NCBI RefSeq assembly: GCF_902806685.2
Contig: NC_048556.1
Location: 11,990,734 to 12,054,733 of the forward strand
Origin: Maniola hyperantus
Taxonomy: Eukaryota; Arthropoda; Insecta; Lepidoptera; Nymphalidae
Reading direction: 5' to 3'
Length of the DNA stretch: 64,000 bases
This document shows positions 54,590-63,988 of this stretch, in pieces. Below the pieces are notes generated by a model. That model was not told the DNA's origin. It made no database searches and saw only the letters and a program-made list of their open reading frames with translations. A program made the translations under genes and the position numbers. The stretch's first letter is position 1. Each line of letters begins with the position of its first letter.

Positions 54590-54690
54590 TCCGACTTCAT
54601 AGAACGTTGTCCCTGTTCGAGAGGGACAACGTTCGGTCTCAACGACAAAGACAACGCTCTACGAAACAGCTATCTCTTTCTAAAGTTTGA
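54590..54690. repeat. Short foldback repeat
   Basis: GAACGTTGTCCCT (54602-54614) and the exact inverse (54622-54634); the surrounding TTCCGACTTCATAGAACG and CGCTCTACGAAACAGC are also inverted relatives. Single halves recur near 31060 and 37190. Confidence 0.6.
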
Positions 54691-54998
54691 TGTACAATAT
54701 TCCCTGCCGGGTACTGTATCTCTTTGATATCAGAATCGGATAAAAGCTAATGGTCAAGTTATTTGCGATATTCAGGAACCCCTCGCGCAGGCTCCCAGCC
54801 TTACTGCAAGCTGTATAATTGATCTGGGGTCACCTGACCGAGATCTGGGGTGTCACGCGGAGGCTGAGCGCGCTCAATTAAGGCGAATGCGATAAACTGA
54901 CCGCTACCTACTTTACTTACCACTCGCAAGTCGCATGTGCAGTTGTAGTTACTAGACGTGTAGCTCGAGCTTTGATCGAGCTTTCGTATCCGATGCTG

Positions 54999-55364
54999 CC
55001 CCCGATTGTGTTTAGAGAAACGTATTCATCGTTATCGTAATCGTCAAAAACTTCTGCCCTTTAATTGGTTAATTCGCTGTTTTTTTTAATTTTATTTTTT
55101 ATTTATTCAGATACAAGTTAGCCCTTGACTGCAATCTCACCTGATGGTAAGTGACGATGCAGTCTAAGGTGGGAGCGGGCTAACCTGGAAGGAGTATGGC
55201 AGTTTTTTTATTAAACCCATACACCTTTGGTTTCTACACGGCATCGTACCGGAACGCTAAACTACTGCTACGCTACTGTTTACATTTATTCACAGCCAAT
55301 CAAAGGGCAGAATTTGTTGATGATTACGATCACGATGAATACGTTTTTCTTACACAATTGGGGG
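54999..55364. mobile_element. Palindromic MITE (as at 40485) split by SINE-E
   Basis: CCCCCGATTGTGTTTAGAGAA start and CTTACACAATTGGGGG end, with ACGTATTCATCGTTATCGTA and its inverse partner. GCTG lies on both flanks (54995-54998, 55365-55368). Confidence 0.88.
55078..55258 (-). mobile_element. SINE-E, 5' truncated, inside the MITE
   Basis: T-run, GATACAAGTTAGCCCTTGACT, GCGGGCTAACCTGGAAGG, GGTTTCTACACGGCATCGTA; the tRNA head is missing. Confidence 0.88.
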
Positions 55365-55368
55365 GCTG

Positions 55369-56075
55369 GTTGTGAACAGCTTGTGTCGGTGGCTGTGCCA
55401 CTAGTTAAAGTTATAAGACCAGCACGTCGCGGCATTGACTCAGAGTGGCCTACTTACGCAACGTTCGTTGACCTCTAGCGTCAGTTGCAATATATCGTAC
55501 CTAAACTTTTAGAAAAAAATTAATCATCATTAGGTACTATCACCGGTTCTCGTTTTTGCTAACGTTCTGGTTACACCCTGTATAACGATAGGTAGGTTAC
55601 AGGAAAACTAAGCCATCGACAATACCTATTGCCTGTATCACACAGGGAAATTGTTCAAATATGATTCCAACTGAGTCACTAGACATCATTGTCAAATCAA
55701 TACGCGAAAAGACTGCGATCTATCGTCTAGGCCGGTTGATGGTTCACCGCAACAGATCACCAAATGAATAATTTATCATCAGTGACTCCTCATACAATGT
55801 TTTGTGTGAACTATTATGATAGTTGTCATAATATTATTAGCAGGATGTGGGTTTAGCCCGTGGGGTTATGGTGCAAGCCTTGTGTGTATGATGGCGTCTT
55901 TACGTCATCCATTAATTGCAGGTGGTCCCTTCATTTGCAAATTAATGTCATTTAACGTGCGTACTTACCAGTTACCAGGCCTATTGTTTAAGAATAATTT
56001 GCAAGACCGATAAATTTTAATAGCCGTGAGTCCATAAGATATTTTTTTGTAATTCTACAACCTAAGTAGTTACAA
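55369..56075. other. Unassigned
   Basis: Several hundred bases of mixed composition; the 65-codon frame at 55816 has hydrophobic stretches but no recognised family. Confidence 0.4.
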
Positions 56076-57080
56076 TGTTCCGTCCCCAATTGCGATCTCG
56101 AACTGTCGCGTACACCTTGGCAAACCCTGCGTTAAACCCTCATGTCGCGCAAAGGGAAGAACGTTTGTGTGCTATGTGTGACACACAAGCGTACTGTTAC
56201 AACTTACAACCCTAGCCTAAGCCGCATATTGCTAAATTGCTATTTCCAAGTTGACATCAATAATAATAAATTGTCAATCAGCAGTATGTGGGCCTATAAA
56301 ACGCTACATGTCGACTAAATCAATCAGTTATCAATTCTTCGGTCTCATCCTCCCTAGCTACGGACCTGGCTTATGCCTGCCAGCTAGGCACTAAGATAAA
56401 GACCGGGGGAAATAACCCTTCACTGGGGTCCCGCGCGTGGTGTAATCCAAGTATCTATAATTAAGTGTGCAGTGTGGACAATAAAGGGGGTGTCTATCAA
56501 ACTTGGTGGTTGTTTCTATGAGCACCGGACAGTGGACACCCCCAACCAGTGTTAACATATGTAAATCGAGAATTACCGTGTTGAAGGGTTAAAATTACGG
56601 TGTTTCTAGATTTAATTACGGTGGATTAGGTAAAAGAATACCGTGTAAATTACCGTGTCATTTTTAGAAGAAAAAGTCACGAATTTGCTTTTTAATCAAT
56701 TATTAATATTATTCTGAATCTGACTCTCCTAGCATAGCAATATCTTTTTCATAAACGGATTTATTCATATTAATATTTTGTTAAATCTCATTAATTTTAC
56801 ATTTCATTCCTTCCTAATTACTTGAATAAGGACGAAAATAGATCGCTGAGATTTGATGCTTAAACCGAGAGCAAGAGAAATGTTGCCATTACGAAATATG
56901 CTAACGTGACTGAGATTCGTACTCGTATTACGCAGTATATTATGAATTTTTAACGTGATTTTTGTATTACGGTGACACGGTCAAGGTAATGGGCATATTA
57001 CCTTGACGGTAGATTAGGACTGAATTACGGTGCATCTACGGTAATTACCGTGTACATGGAAACACTGCCCCCAACTAACA
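56076..57080 (+). mobile_element. LTR of a retrotransposon, split by a hAT-type element
   Basis: TATAAAA at 56295-56301, AATAAA at 56480-56485, and an end CCCCCAACTAACA followed by TTGGACC, a probable primer-binding site. The left end is inferred from TGTTCCG at 56076, but a MITE-like GCGATCTCGAACTGTCGCG just inside makes this uncertain. BEL/Pao-type ends (TGTT...AACA) are suggested. No gag is visible downstream. Confidence 0.6.
56547..57067. mobile_element. Non-autonomous hAT-type element, 521 bp, with subterminal repeats
   Basis: Starts CAGTGTTAACAT and ends ATGGAAACACTG, flanked by a perfect 8-bp duplication CCCCCAAC (56539-56546, 57068-57075). About five ATTACCGTG/ATTACGGTG motifs lie within 120 bp of the left end and about five within 105 bp of the right end, in both orientations, with none recognised in the middle. 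hAT transposases bind such subterminal motifs. No frame of note. Confidence 0.92.
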
Positions 57081-57620
57081 TTGGACCTAACAGTACGAAT
57101 TTGTCTTCACTTTTTTAAAACAATTGTTTGAGCTTTACGTACGGATTTTACAATATATTTGACTTGGCTCATTATATTATTTTTACTCCCGTTTCAATCT
57201 TGTTTTGCAGAAACGGTCACATTAATCGATGGCAGCGATACGATCGACATCTAGGGCCGGAGGGCCGGAGTGTTCGCACATGAGCGGCCGCGAGTGACAC
57301 TATCTATGACGTGAAGAGGTTGTGATCGAACGACTCGCCACAAGGACGTATCCGGGTGCTTGTGTTGGCTGTTGGCTCCCAAGTCCCAATATCCTACGAG
57401 TATGACTTGCGTGATATTTTGAAAACCTTTTTTAGGGTTCCGTACCTCCAAAGGAAAAAAGGAACCTGATACTGAATAATGATAGAACCAAAAATATAAA
57501 TATTCAACAAAATAGTAGTACATACAAGATTGCAGACATATTAATATTTAGAATGTCTTTAATGTCATAATATTGTACATCGTCTATAAGTTGAAAACCT
57601 TATTAATATAGGAGGTCATA
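57081..57620. other. Unassigned, retroelement leader and unknown
   Basis: TTTTGCAG at 57203 followed by a short open stretch looks like a splice acceptor but supports no exon. GGGTTCCGTACCTCCAAAGG at 57435 is a repeat H edge. Confidence 0.4.
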
Positions 57621-57765
57621 TCATTCACCCCCTCTATGAGAGACGTAGTCTTGCAGATAAATCGGAGGTCTGCGTTCTCGAGCAGAGCGACGAATTTCTC
57701 TCTCCACTGCAGGGTTAGGAGGTGGATCTTGGGCAGAGGGTCCCCCGTTTCCGGTAGTTCTTCAT
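57621..57765 (-). pseudogene. LTR-retrotransposon polyprotein C-terminus, remnant
   Basis: The minus frame gives PNPAVEREIRRSARERRPP, then IYLQDYVSHRGGE and a stop. The RRS.R.RRPP.YL.DYV pattern is typical of the last residues of LTR-element (Gypsy/Copia-like) polyproteins. Upstream, stops break the frame. Confidence 0.45.
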
Positions 57766-58492
57766 CATCCGACGACTCGTCGTCAATGGCCCGCGGTAGT
57801 GGCGCTAAGGCTCTATTTGAGACCGTCGTCTCGCGACCATCCGTAGTCTAACGTACGAATATTCGGGATTACTTTGTAACAGCTGTACTTCTAGAAACGA
57901 GGAGGCAAATCGCTTCGTACATGTCCGTAGAATTTCCACTAACTTATATGGGTAAGTTTAAGGGTGTCTGCCAGATGGTTGCCACGACACTGTCTGTGTC
58001 TGGCAATGCATGACGTGATTTCTAATACTATTCCGAAGAAAATATAAAAAAATTACACTTTATACTTTGATGTAAGAAATTTTACACCTTTGTTGTCTTC
58101 CAAAGCTACCATGATCCAAAGTTCATAGTCGCTGATTGTTGTGTAACCCGTGTTGAGGACAATTATACGCAGAGAAACTTTTAGCTTTTATAAAATAACG
58201 AAGGTCTGCCCTTCCCGGGTTCTTGGTCCAATAGCAGGCGCCACACGGTCCAGAATAGCGCGGGGCGATTCATTCGAAAAACAATCGAATTATACGATTA
58301 TTGTTATTATTCGAGAACAATCGATTGTTTTATGTTATCAATTGTAAAACAACAAACTATGTCGTATACTCGTGTAATTACTAATTAGGTTTAAGTTTCG
58401 TGTAATTACTAACACCAATATGATCCTTGTTGGTCGAAATAAAAACATTTTATTTATTATTTATTATGTCTGAATTAAAGGATTATTTATTT
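57766..58492. other. Mostly unassigned
   Basis: GAGGAGGCAAATCGCTTCGTAC at 57899 is a LINE-2f remnant in reverse. Nothing else recognised. Confidence 0.45.
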
Positions 58493-58711
58493 ACTAGCTG
58501 ATGCCCGCGACTTTGTCTGCGTGGATTTAGGTTTTTGAAAATCCCGTGGGAACTCTTTGATTTTCCGGGATAAAAAGCCTATGTCCTTCCTTCCCCGGGA
58601 TGTAAGCTATCGCTGTACCAAATTTCGTCAAAATCGGTTGAATGGTTGGGCTGTGAAAGGCTAGCAGACAGACAGACAGACACACTTTCGCATTTATAAT
58701 ATTAGTATGGA
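58493..58711 (-). mobile_element. Helitron-C copy, full length, exact ends
   Basis: Read on the minus strand it begins TCCATACTAATATTATAAAT after an A and ends CAGCTAG before a T, an exact A|T insertion. Hairpin region: CACGCAGACAAAGTCGCGGG. This is the best-preserved C copy. Confidence 0.93.
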
Positions 58712-58744
58712 TTTACTTACACCTAACAGTAACCACTTTGGTCT

Positions 58745-58995
58745 CTGCAGATCTGGAGGACCCGGGTTCGAGTCCAGACTCAGGCCAAACACTTACACGG
58801 TTTTTTCTGTTAAGAAATTCTATGATAGACCAGAGTTGGGAGGAAGCCGGCTTTGCGTGCTTTTCGTACCTCCAAGAGCACATAAACCCATCTATGCTGA
58901 AATGGCGAGCTCGTACAGGAAAGCGCAGCGTTGGAAGTCCCTTCACTAGATGGACGGACATGACATCCAGCGAGTCGCAGAGAGCTGCTAGATGG
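58745..58995 (+). pseudogene. SINE head-like piece and LINE-1f C-terminal fragment
   Basis: GACCCGGGTTCGAGTCCAGAC (B box) at 58760, then a frame ending LKWRARTGKRSVGSPFTRWT, DMTSSESQRAARW, a diverged LINE-1f C-terminus. Confidence 0.68.
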
Positions 58996-59084
58996 TGATG
59001 GTGCAAGATTAATCATTTCAATTCTTTCTCCATTAGAATTTAGAAAACTACTTTATCCAGAAGTTTATACTACTACTTTATCTG

Positions 59085-59325
59085 AGTCTTTAGTCCAAAA
59101 GCAATGGCTTTAGAGAGGGAAAAATGGAGAAGGCTAGAGGAGGCCTATGTCCAAAGAGGACAACCTGATCTGCAAATTGCTGGTGTTACCAATTTTTTAG
59201 AATAAATTATATAGGATAGGATAATTAAATAATAGGAAATAAGAAATTAGTAATACGGTTAGTTAGTAATATAAGATGTATAACTATTGTATCAGAGAAT
59301 AAAGACTATTTTATTTATTTTATAA
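59085..59325 (+). pseudogene. LINE 3' end with UTR
   Basis: KAMALEREKWRRLEEAYVQR-type peptide, GQPDLQIAG and a stop, then an AT-rich UTR to CAGAGAATAAAGACTATTTTA. A relative of LINE-1f with a different C-terminus. Confidence 0.6.
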
Positions 59326-59389
59326 CAAAGCAATAATAAGATAGGCTTCTCAAATTCCATTTGAGTCAGATCAGCTAGTAGGAGTATTA

Positions 59390-59562
59390 TATATGTAGAA
59401 AGAGAAACTGACTGTCATAATATATCAACATACAGCTCAACATTTGGGTCTAGCAACTTAAGATTAATCTTATAACTTCTCTCTATAACATAGAAGGCTA
59501 CCTAAGGAAGGCTTCACTAAGGAATTTTCAGAAATTTCACCCCAATGGGTCAGCTAGTCTAT
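59390..59562 (+). mobile_element. Helitron-A-like, old copy
   Basis: GAAACTGACTGTC, ATATCAACATACAGCTCAAC, CTAAGGAAGGCTTCACTAAGG, ACCCCAATGGGTCAGCTAGT. Strongly diverged. Confidence 0.45.
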
Positions 59563-60041
59563 ATAATTACTATTAGTCTCTTCTGAGATTTGCAACAGTT
59601 TAAAGAGATAAGACTAGAAATGCTACAATCCATAGTCTTACTGCCAGATTAAGAAAATTAAATAAATAACTAAGAAAGTATACTTTACTAATAATAATAT
59701 TTCTAATAGGTGTTCCGGTTAAAAATAAATTTAAAATTTACACTTCTGTAAAATGATGTGATTATGTAAATAAAGCATTTAAAGCTAATTTAAAGCATCA
59801 TTACTTAATTCAAGTTCATTATCATTTTTATCAGTACTGTTATCAATCATTTGTTTACATTTGCAAATTAGCTATCGGTACCAACATGACGAATATAAGG
59901 AAATAACCTTAACAATCAATTAAAGTTGAGTCATTACTGCGCTTTTTGCAAACTTTCACAGCACTTTTGTGTCGTTATGCTACAACAACACATTGTAAAG
60001 GGTTAAAAATAGCTTTTTCACGATCTAAATATAATCCTTAC
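59563..60041. other. Unassigned, probably intron of the gene at 60042
   Basis: AT-rich, no acceptor-linked exon found. Confidence 0.4.
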
Positions 60042-60245
60042 CTTAGCTTTGAGAGCGTATACGGTGCCTCCGTGCTTATAATTTGAAGCATACAAAAGTA
60101 TCCCGCCCCCGATAACACACGCACATGCCTTCCAAACATTTCTATATGATTTATTGCACTTTACTGAACTTAGATTACGCGAGAAAACCGGTAAAAACTG
60201 CACTTTTCCTAAAAATTTTCCCGATGTACGGCATAACGTGGCCAT
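60042..60245 (-). CDS. First exon of a mitochondrial membrane protein
   Basis: The ATG at 60245 has a strong context (CCAACATGGCC) and opens 68 codons that end in phase 0 at a consensus donor (AAG|GTAAGG at 60041). The first 35 residues are basic, with Ser, Arg and no acidic residue (MATLCRTSGKFLGK...), like a mitochondrial import signal. One hydrophobic segment follows (about residues 40-53, ACACVIGGGILLYA), then YKHGGTVYALKAK. I infer an inner-membrane protein with a single N-terminal anchor, but I do not recognise the family. ATGs at 60350 and 60269 are in frame but would place the signal inside the protein. The following exons lie to the left and were not found in the window. Confidence 0.65.
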
Positions 60246-60724
60246 GTTGGCAGAACAGCTGATTGACATTCTATTTAACAGAGTGAGCGAGAAAGGAATA
60301 GTCGGTTTGTTCTTATTGCATGGCGCATGCGCTAACTGTTCAGTGTTCATCTATGAATCAAAATTGAAATCCTATGAATTTTCCATTTAATTAAAATTGG
60401 AATTAGAAATAGTTTTCAAAGTGTAGAATAGGTATTTTTTGTTCAGAATTTACTGAAAATCACTGAAGAATATTAATTATGTACCTAGTTACTTATTTTA
60501 ATTGAAAATAAAATCAAATAAGTAGTGCATGCAGAACAAGTAGACCAATGTGAAGTTGCAACATAGCAGTTTGCCTAGTTTATACACTAGGATTTACACT
60601 AGCCCAGCTGAGATCTGGTATTTTGTTCAATGCATTCCATATCAAATCGTATTACATGCTTCATCTTCAGACTGGGCTACTTATTTTGCACACACTATCC
60701 ACTGAGTGTATAATTTATAAAGTT
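60246..60724. other. Intergenic stretch between two minus-strand genes
   Basis: It would hold the promoter of the gene at 60042 and the end of the BED gene's 3' UTR. No repeats recognised. Confidence 0.4.
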
Positions 60725-60730
60725 TTTATT
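60725..60730 (-). terminator. Polyadenylation signal of the BED zinc-finger gene
   Basis: AATAAA on the minus strand, 64 bp after the stop codon. Confidence 0.6.
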
Positions 60731-60793
60731 AATATCAAACAATTAATAACAGCCCAAATTACAAACAAATTATCCTTAAAGTCTTTGGTACAA

Positions 60794-62449
60794 CTAGTTA
60801 CAATCCTCAATATTTGAGCCCTCTTTCTGCTGTGTCAGATCCTCAATGACCACTTGCTGCTCTGTGGAGTGTTCCACTTCCATCTCTTGTACAGAATGTA
60901 GCAACACTCGTTTGACAGTCTCCATACTGTCGTAGAGGCCATACTCCGCTTGCCACAGTATCGTGGATATTAACTGCTGTACGTTGCCTCGGACTTGGGG
61001 ATTTTTGAATTTGCGAAGTCTATTACCTACGTATTCTCCGAACACACAATATTCATCTTTTCTTGGACTACTATCTATGGGCACGACTACACGTTCCGGC
61101 AATGGTTTAGAGTACACAGGATTTTGTATGACTCTATACTTGGGAGCACTGGGTGGAGGCGACTGCACTTCTCTCTTGATAGTCCTGTACTTCATCTTCT
61201 TACGCTTTGGTTGGTAGTCCACTGTCTCGTAGATTTCGTCATTGAGCCACTCTTCGTCGGAGGCTCGGTCGGCATGTATCTGCCGGACTATGTTCAGTGG
61301 CTCCTCGTTGGTTTCGGCCTGGTTTTCAGCGTCCGTTTCAGAATTTTCTAGCACATCAACCTGTAAATTAGGAATATTTTTAGAAAACTAATTTTTGTTA
61401 GTCAAACACGTACTTGAAAACTAGGGTTATTAATAATCCATACTAATATTATAAATGCAAAAGTATGTCTGTCTGTCTGCTAGCTTTTCACGGCTCAACT
61501 GTTTAACCGATTTTAATGAAATTTGACACAGAGTTAGCTTACATCCTGGGGAAGGACATAGGTTACTTTTTATCCCGAAAAAGCGAAGGAGTTTTAAAAC
61601 CTAAGTCCACGCGGATAAAGTCGCGGGCATCATCAAGTTTTGAATAAATGCTCTTTTTGATATCAAGAAACCCAATACCAAACCCTTCTCATTCTGACCC
61701 ATCCTCAGAGTGAAATGCTAATAAATAAGATAAATAATTAATTACCTACACAATTACAATGTAATTAATACGAACTCAACGATCTATATTTTGTAATTTG
61801 TATTGAGTTTTGAACTTTTGATAATCGATATCAAAATCGTTTTACGAATCAATAATTGAAATATTCAGTTATGTTAAACGAAATCGATACACTTACAATC
61901 ACAAAGTACCTATTCCTTCTAGCTAAAACGATTTAATCAATCGCTTGTATCGATTAATTTCATGAATGGCTTTTTGCATGATACAAGGTCTCGATTCTCG
62001 AATCGACTGATAAGCATTGTTTTCAAGATTATTATTATTTATGTAGTTATCTACCTATGTAAGAAAATAAATACCCGCTGTATTTCTATAACCGGTATAG
62101 AGTTTTCTGTAGAGGGGTTTCGGCTATTTCCTTTCTTATTAACAGATACGGAATAACGTACGTTATCGTTTTTGTAGTTTTTAGTAAACCTCTTCCTTCT
62201 AGGCGCGCTAGCACTTTGGTTTGTACTTTCATCTTCGTCGAAGACACGGAAGTTCGAATCGTCCAGGGTTCCATTCTGCAGCAATTCCCACTGTATCGGA
62301 TGTTTACTCACTAAATGCGTTCGCAAATTCGTCGTATTACCGAAATACTTGTATTGCGTATCGCATAATTTACACAACACTGCAACACATCGTTGATTCT
62401 CCTCCAGTCGATCGAAAAACCTCCACACTAAAGACGATGTTTTCTTCAT
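60794..62449 (-). CDS. BED zinc-finger protein with BESS/MADF-like C-terminal motif (two exons)
   Basis: Exon 1 is 62449-62075 and exon 2 is 61360-60794; the 714-bp intron starts GTATTT, ends TTTACAG, is phase 0 and holds a Helitron-C. The product is 313 residues. The frame is open upstream of 62449, but this is its first ATG, with a purine at -3. A BED finger spans about residues 7-51 (VWRFFDR..., C26, C29, H45, H50: CX2C-X15-HX4H), a DNA-binding fold. Basic clusters PRRKRF (83-88) and KRKKMK (177-182) may direct it to the nucleus. An acidic, Glu-rich segment lies between. Residues 227-266 (DEYCVFGEYVGNRLRKF...) match the motif near the C-terminus of many insect MADF/BESS and related DNA-binding proteins, where it mediates protein contacts. 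No hAT transposase core or dimerisation domain is present. Role inferred: sequence-specific regulator. Confidence 0.87.
61437..61635 (+). mobile_element. Helitron-C copy in the intron of the BED gene
   Basis: TCCATACTAATATTATAAAT after an A, GTCTGTCTGTCTGCTAGC, GGGGAAGGACATAGGTTAC, CCACGCGGATAAAGTCGCGGG, CATCAAG (mutated CTAG) before T. It lies antisense to the gene, away from the splice sites. Confidence 0.88.
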
Positions 62450-62580
62450 ATCGATTCCCGAATCCCGATCACAGATCAATTTATTTGCCGCCAAATATTG
62501 ATGAATAGAATCGTAACCACGTAACCGAGTAAAAACGCATCGATTCTTGTTATTACAGTCAAGGCAGTCAAGTCAACAAG
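62450..62580. promoter_or_regulatory. Putative two-way promoter
   Basis: 131 bp between the ATG of the BED gene (minus) and an ATG of opposite direction at 62581. No TATA box is seen. ACAAGATGGCG at 62576, with an AAGATGGCG core resembling YY1/Pho-type sites, lies at the plus start. Confidence 0.35.
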
Positions 62581-62751
62581 ATGGCGATCGACGAAACATC
62601 GAGCGAAACTCGAGAGGGACTGAGGCGACTTCACTCGATAATAGGGTCTACTCTCGCGTCAGCCAACCAGCGAAGCTCTAGTCTCTATGGTTTTAAGTAT
62701 CGATTTTATGTTTTATCTGTGCTTAATTTAAAATACTTAAAATTAAAATAA
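62581..62751 (+). CDS. Possible small or first-exon frame opposite the BED gene
   Basis: 56 codons starting at a near-ideal context (CAAGATGGC). The first 39 residues (MAIDETSSETREGLRRLHSI...) have a protein-like composition; after GFK (codon 39) the sequence becomes AT-rich, and a GT at 62697 could be a donor (TTTTAA|GTATCG). So it may be a first exon of about 116 bp and not a full protein. Alternatively it is the transcribed leader region of the BED gene read backwards. No family is recognised. Confidence 0.3.
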   Translation: MAIDETSSETREGLRRLHSIIGSTLASANQRSSSLYGFKYRFYVLSVLNLKYLKLK

Positions 62752-63339
62752 TGTGCTCTCATAAACTAGAAAAATATTATTTTCATTTGCCTATTTTAAT
62801 CTAGATTTAATTTTGGGCTTTATTTTAAATTAATACACAAAGAATATTTTTAACACTGTACAGCGCCATCTATTGGTATAGCTTCTAAAAATAATAGATA
62901 CATATCATAGAGCAGAAACGCTCTATGATACATAAATACCTAATAAGAGCCTAATAATATGTATCAGCTGTCTATGTATGTATGGTAGTCTGTCTGTAGT
63001 ATTTTTGTTCTGAGAGTGAACAGTAAACCACTGAGAGTAGAAAACCATCGATGTAGCAAACCTATGCACAGCCACAATGTTATAATCCAGCGGTTTTCTT
63101 ACATGGAAGGAACTATATTTTGTGCTTTCGAGTTCTTTGTTTACTAACCTTTAAGTTTGTTTCTAAACTTAGGCCCGGTACCTCAGATAGCAACCAAAGA
63201 AGAGATCAGCGAAGATGTGTTTTGCAGACCATTTAGATTATTACCTAATAGACTAGCGACCGCCCTCAGCTTCGTTCGGTGAAAATAAAGTCCTCTTTAT
63301 TCATTATCCCGTGGAAAACTTCAAAAATCCGACCTTATT
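62752..63339. other. Unassigned
   Basis: A small inverted pair TATCATAGAGC/GCTCTATGATA at 62903-62930. ACTTAG at 63172 followed by CAGATAGCAACCAAAGAAG is acceptor-like, without a supported exon. Confidence 0.4.
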
Positions 63340-63425
63340 CCGACATTCCGAACCAGTGGTAAATTAAACTAGTTGACAATTCAATAGCACTTGTAAAAGT
63401 TTTCTTGAATCAAAATCTATTCTAT
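63340..63425 (+). repeat. Tail F fragment
   Basis: CATTCCGAACCAGTGGTAAA, AGCACTTGTAAAAGTTTTC and a TATTCTATTCT run. Confidence 0.75.
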
Positions 63426-63657
63426 CTATTCTATTCTATTCTGTTCCATTCCTTGTGTAGGTAGGTACCTACTCTATAAAAGGAACCTCTGTGCACAACT
63501 TTCTAAGTCCAAGGGTGAGCTGGGGGTTGATGAGTCTCTCAGGGAAACCAGACTTTTCTTGAAGTGAATTTTTGGTCGAAAACATATTTCCACCTTGCTC
63601 CGATTCAGTGTCAACGTAGGGTAAGGGTGCGTTTCCACTGAAGCGGAGTTGGGCGGA

Positions 63658-63825
63658 GCTCAGCTCAAACTACTGTACGGAAGGGCTGAAATTTGGCATG
63701 CAGATAGCTATGATGACTAGGCATCCGTTAAGAAAGTATTTTTGAAAATTCAAACCCTAAGGGGGTGAAATGGGGGTTTGAAATTTGTGATAGTCCACGC
63801 GGACGAAGTTGCGAGCATAAGCTAG
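63658..63825 (+). mobile_element. Helitron-A copy, 5' truncated, inserted in SINE-D
   Basis: CTCAGCTCAAACTACTGTACG, CCCTAAGGGGGTGAAATGGG, CCACGCGGACGAAGTTGCGAG, ATAAGCTAG (CTAG 63822-63825). The next bases, TCGTGAATAAACCTGCATGC, are SINE-D. Confidence 0.88.
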
Positions 63826-63988
63826 TCGTGAATAAACCTGCATGCTTGAGAGTTCTCCATAATGTTCTCAACGGTGTGTGACCAACTCGCACTTGGCCAT
63901 TTGATGGACTATGGCCAACCCCTTTTCAAACTGAGAGGAGACCCGTTCTCTGTAGTGAGCCGGAGATGAATTGATGATGATGATGATA
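63826..63988 (+). mobile_element. SINE-D 3' half
   Basis: TCGTGAATAAACCTGCATGC, GAGAGTTCTCCATAATGTTC, GTGAGCCGGAGATGAATTGA, (TGA)n. It starts exactly at the Helitron-A end. Confidence 0.88.

Noticed and set aside
57211..57253. Possible terminal exon after TTTTGCAG (reads TVTLIDGSDTIDI and stop)
   Set aside because: Too short, no upstream exon with a fitting donor, and it lies in retroelement debris.
62051..62494. Longer N-terminus of the BED protein starting at 62494
   Set aside because: That codon is TTG; the first in-frame ATG is at 62449, and there is no ATG upstream before the stop near 62573.
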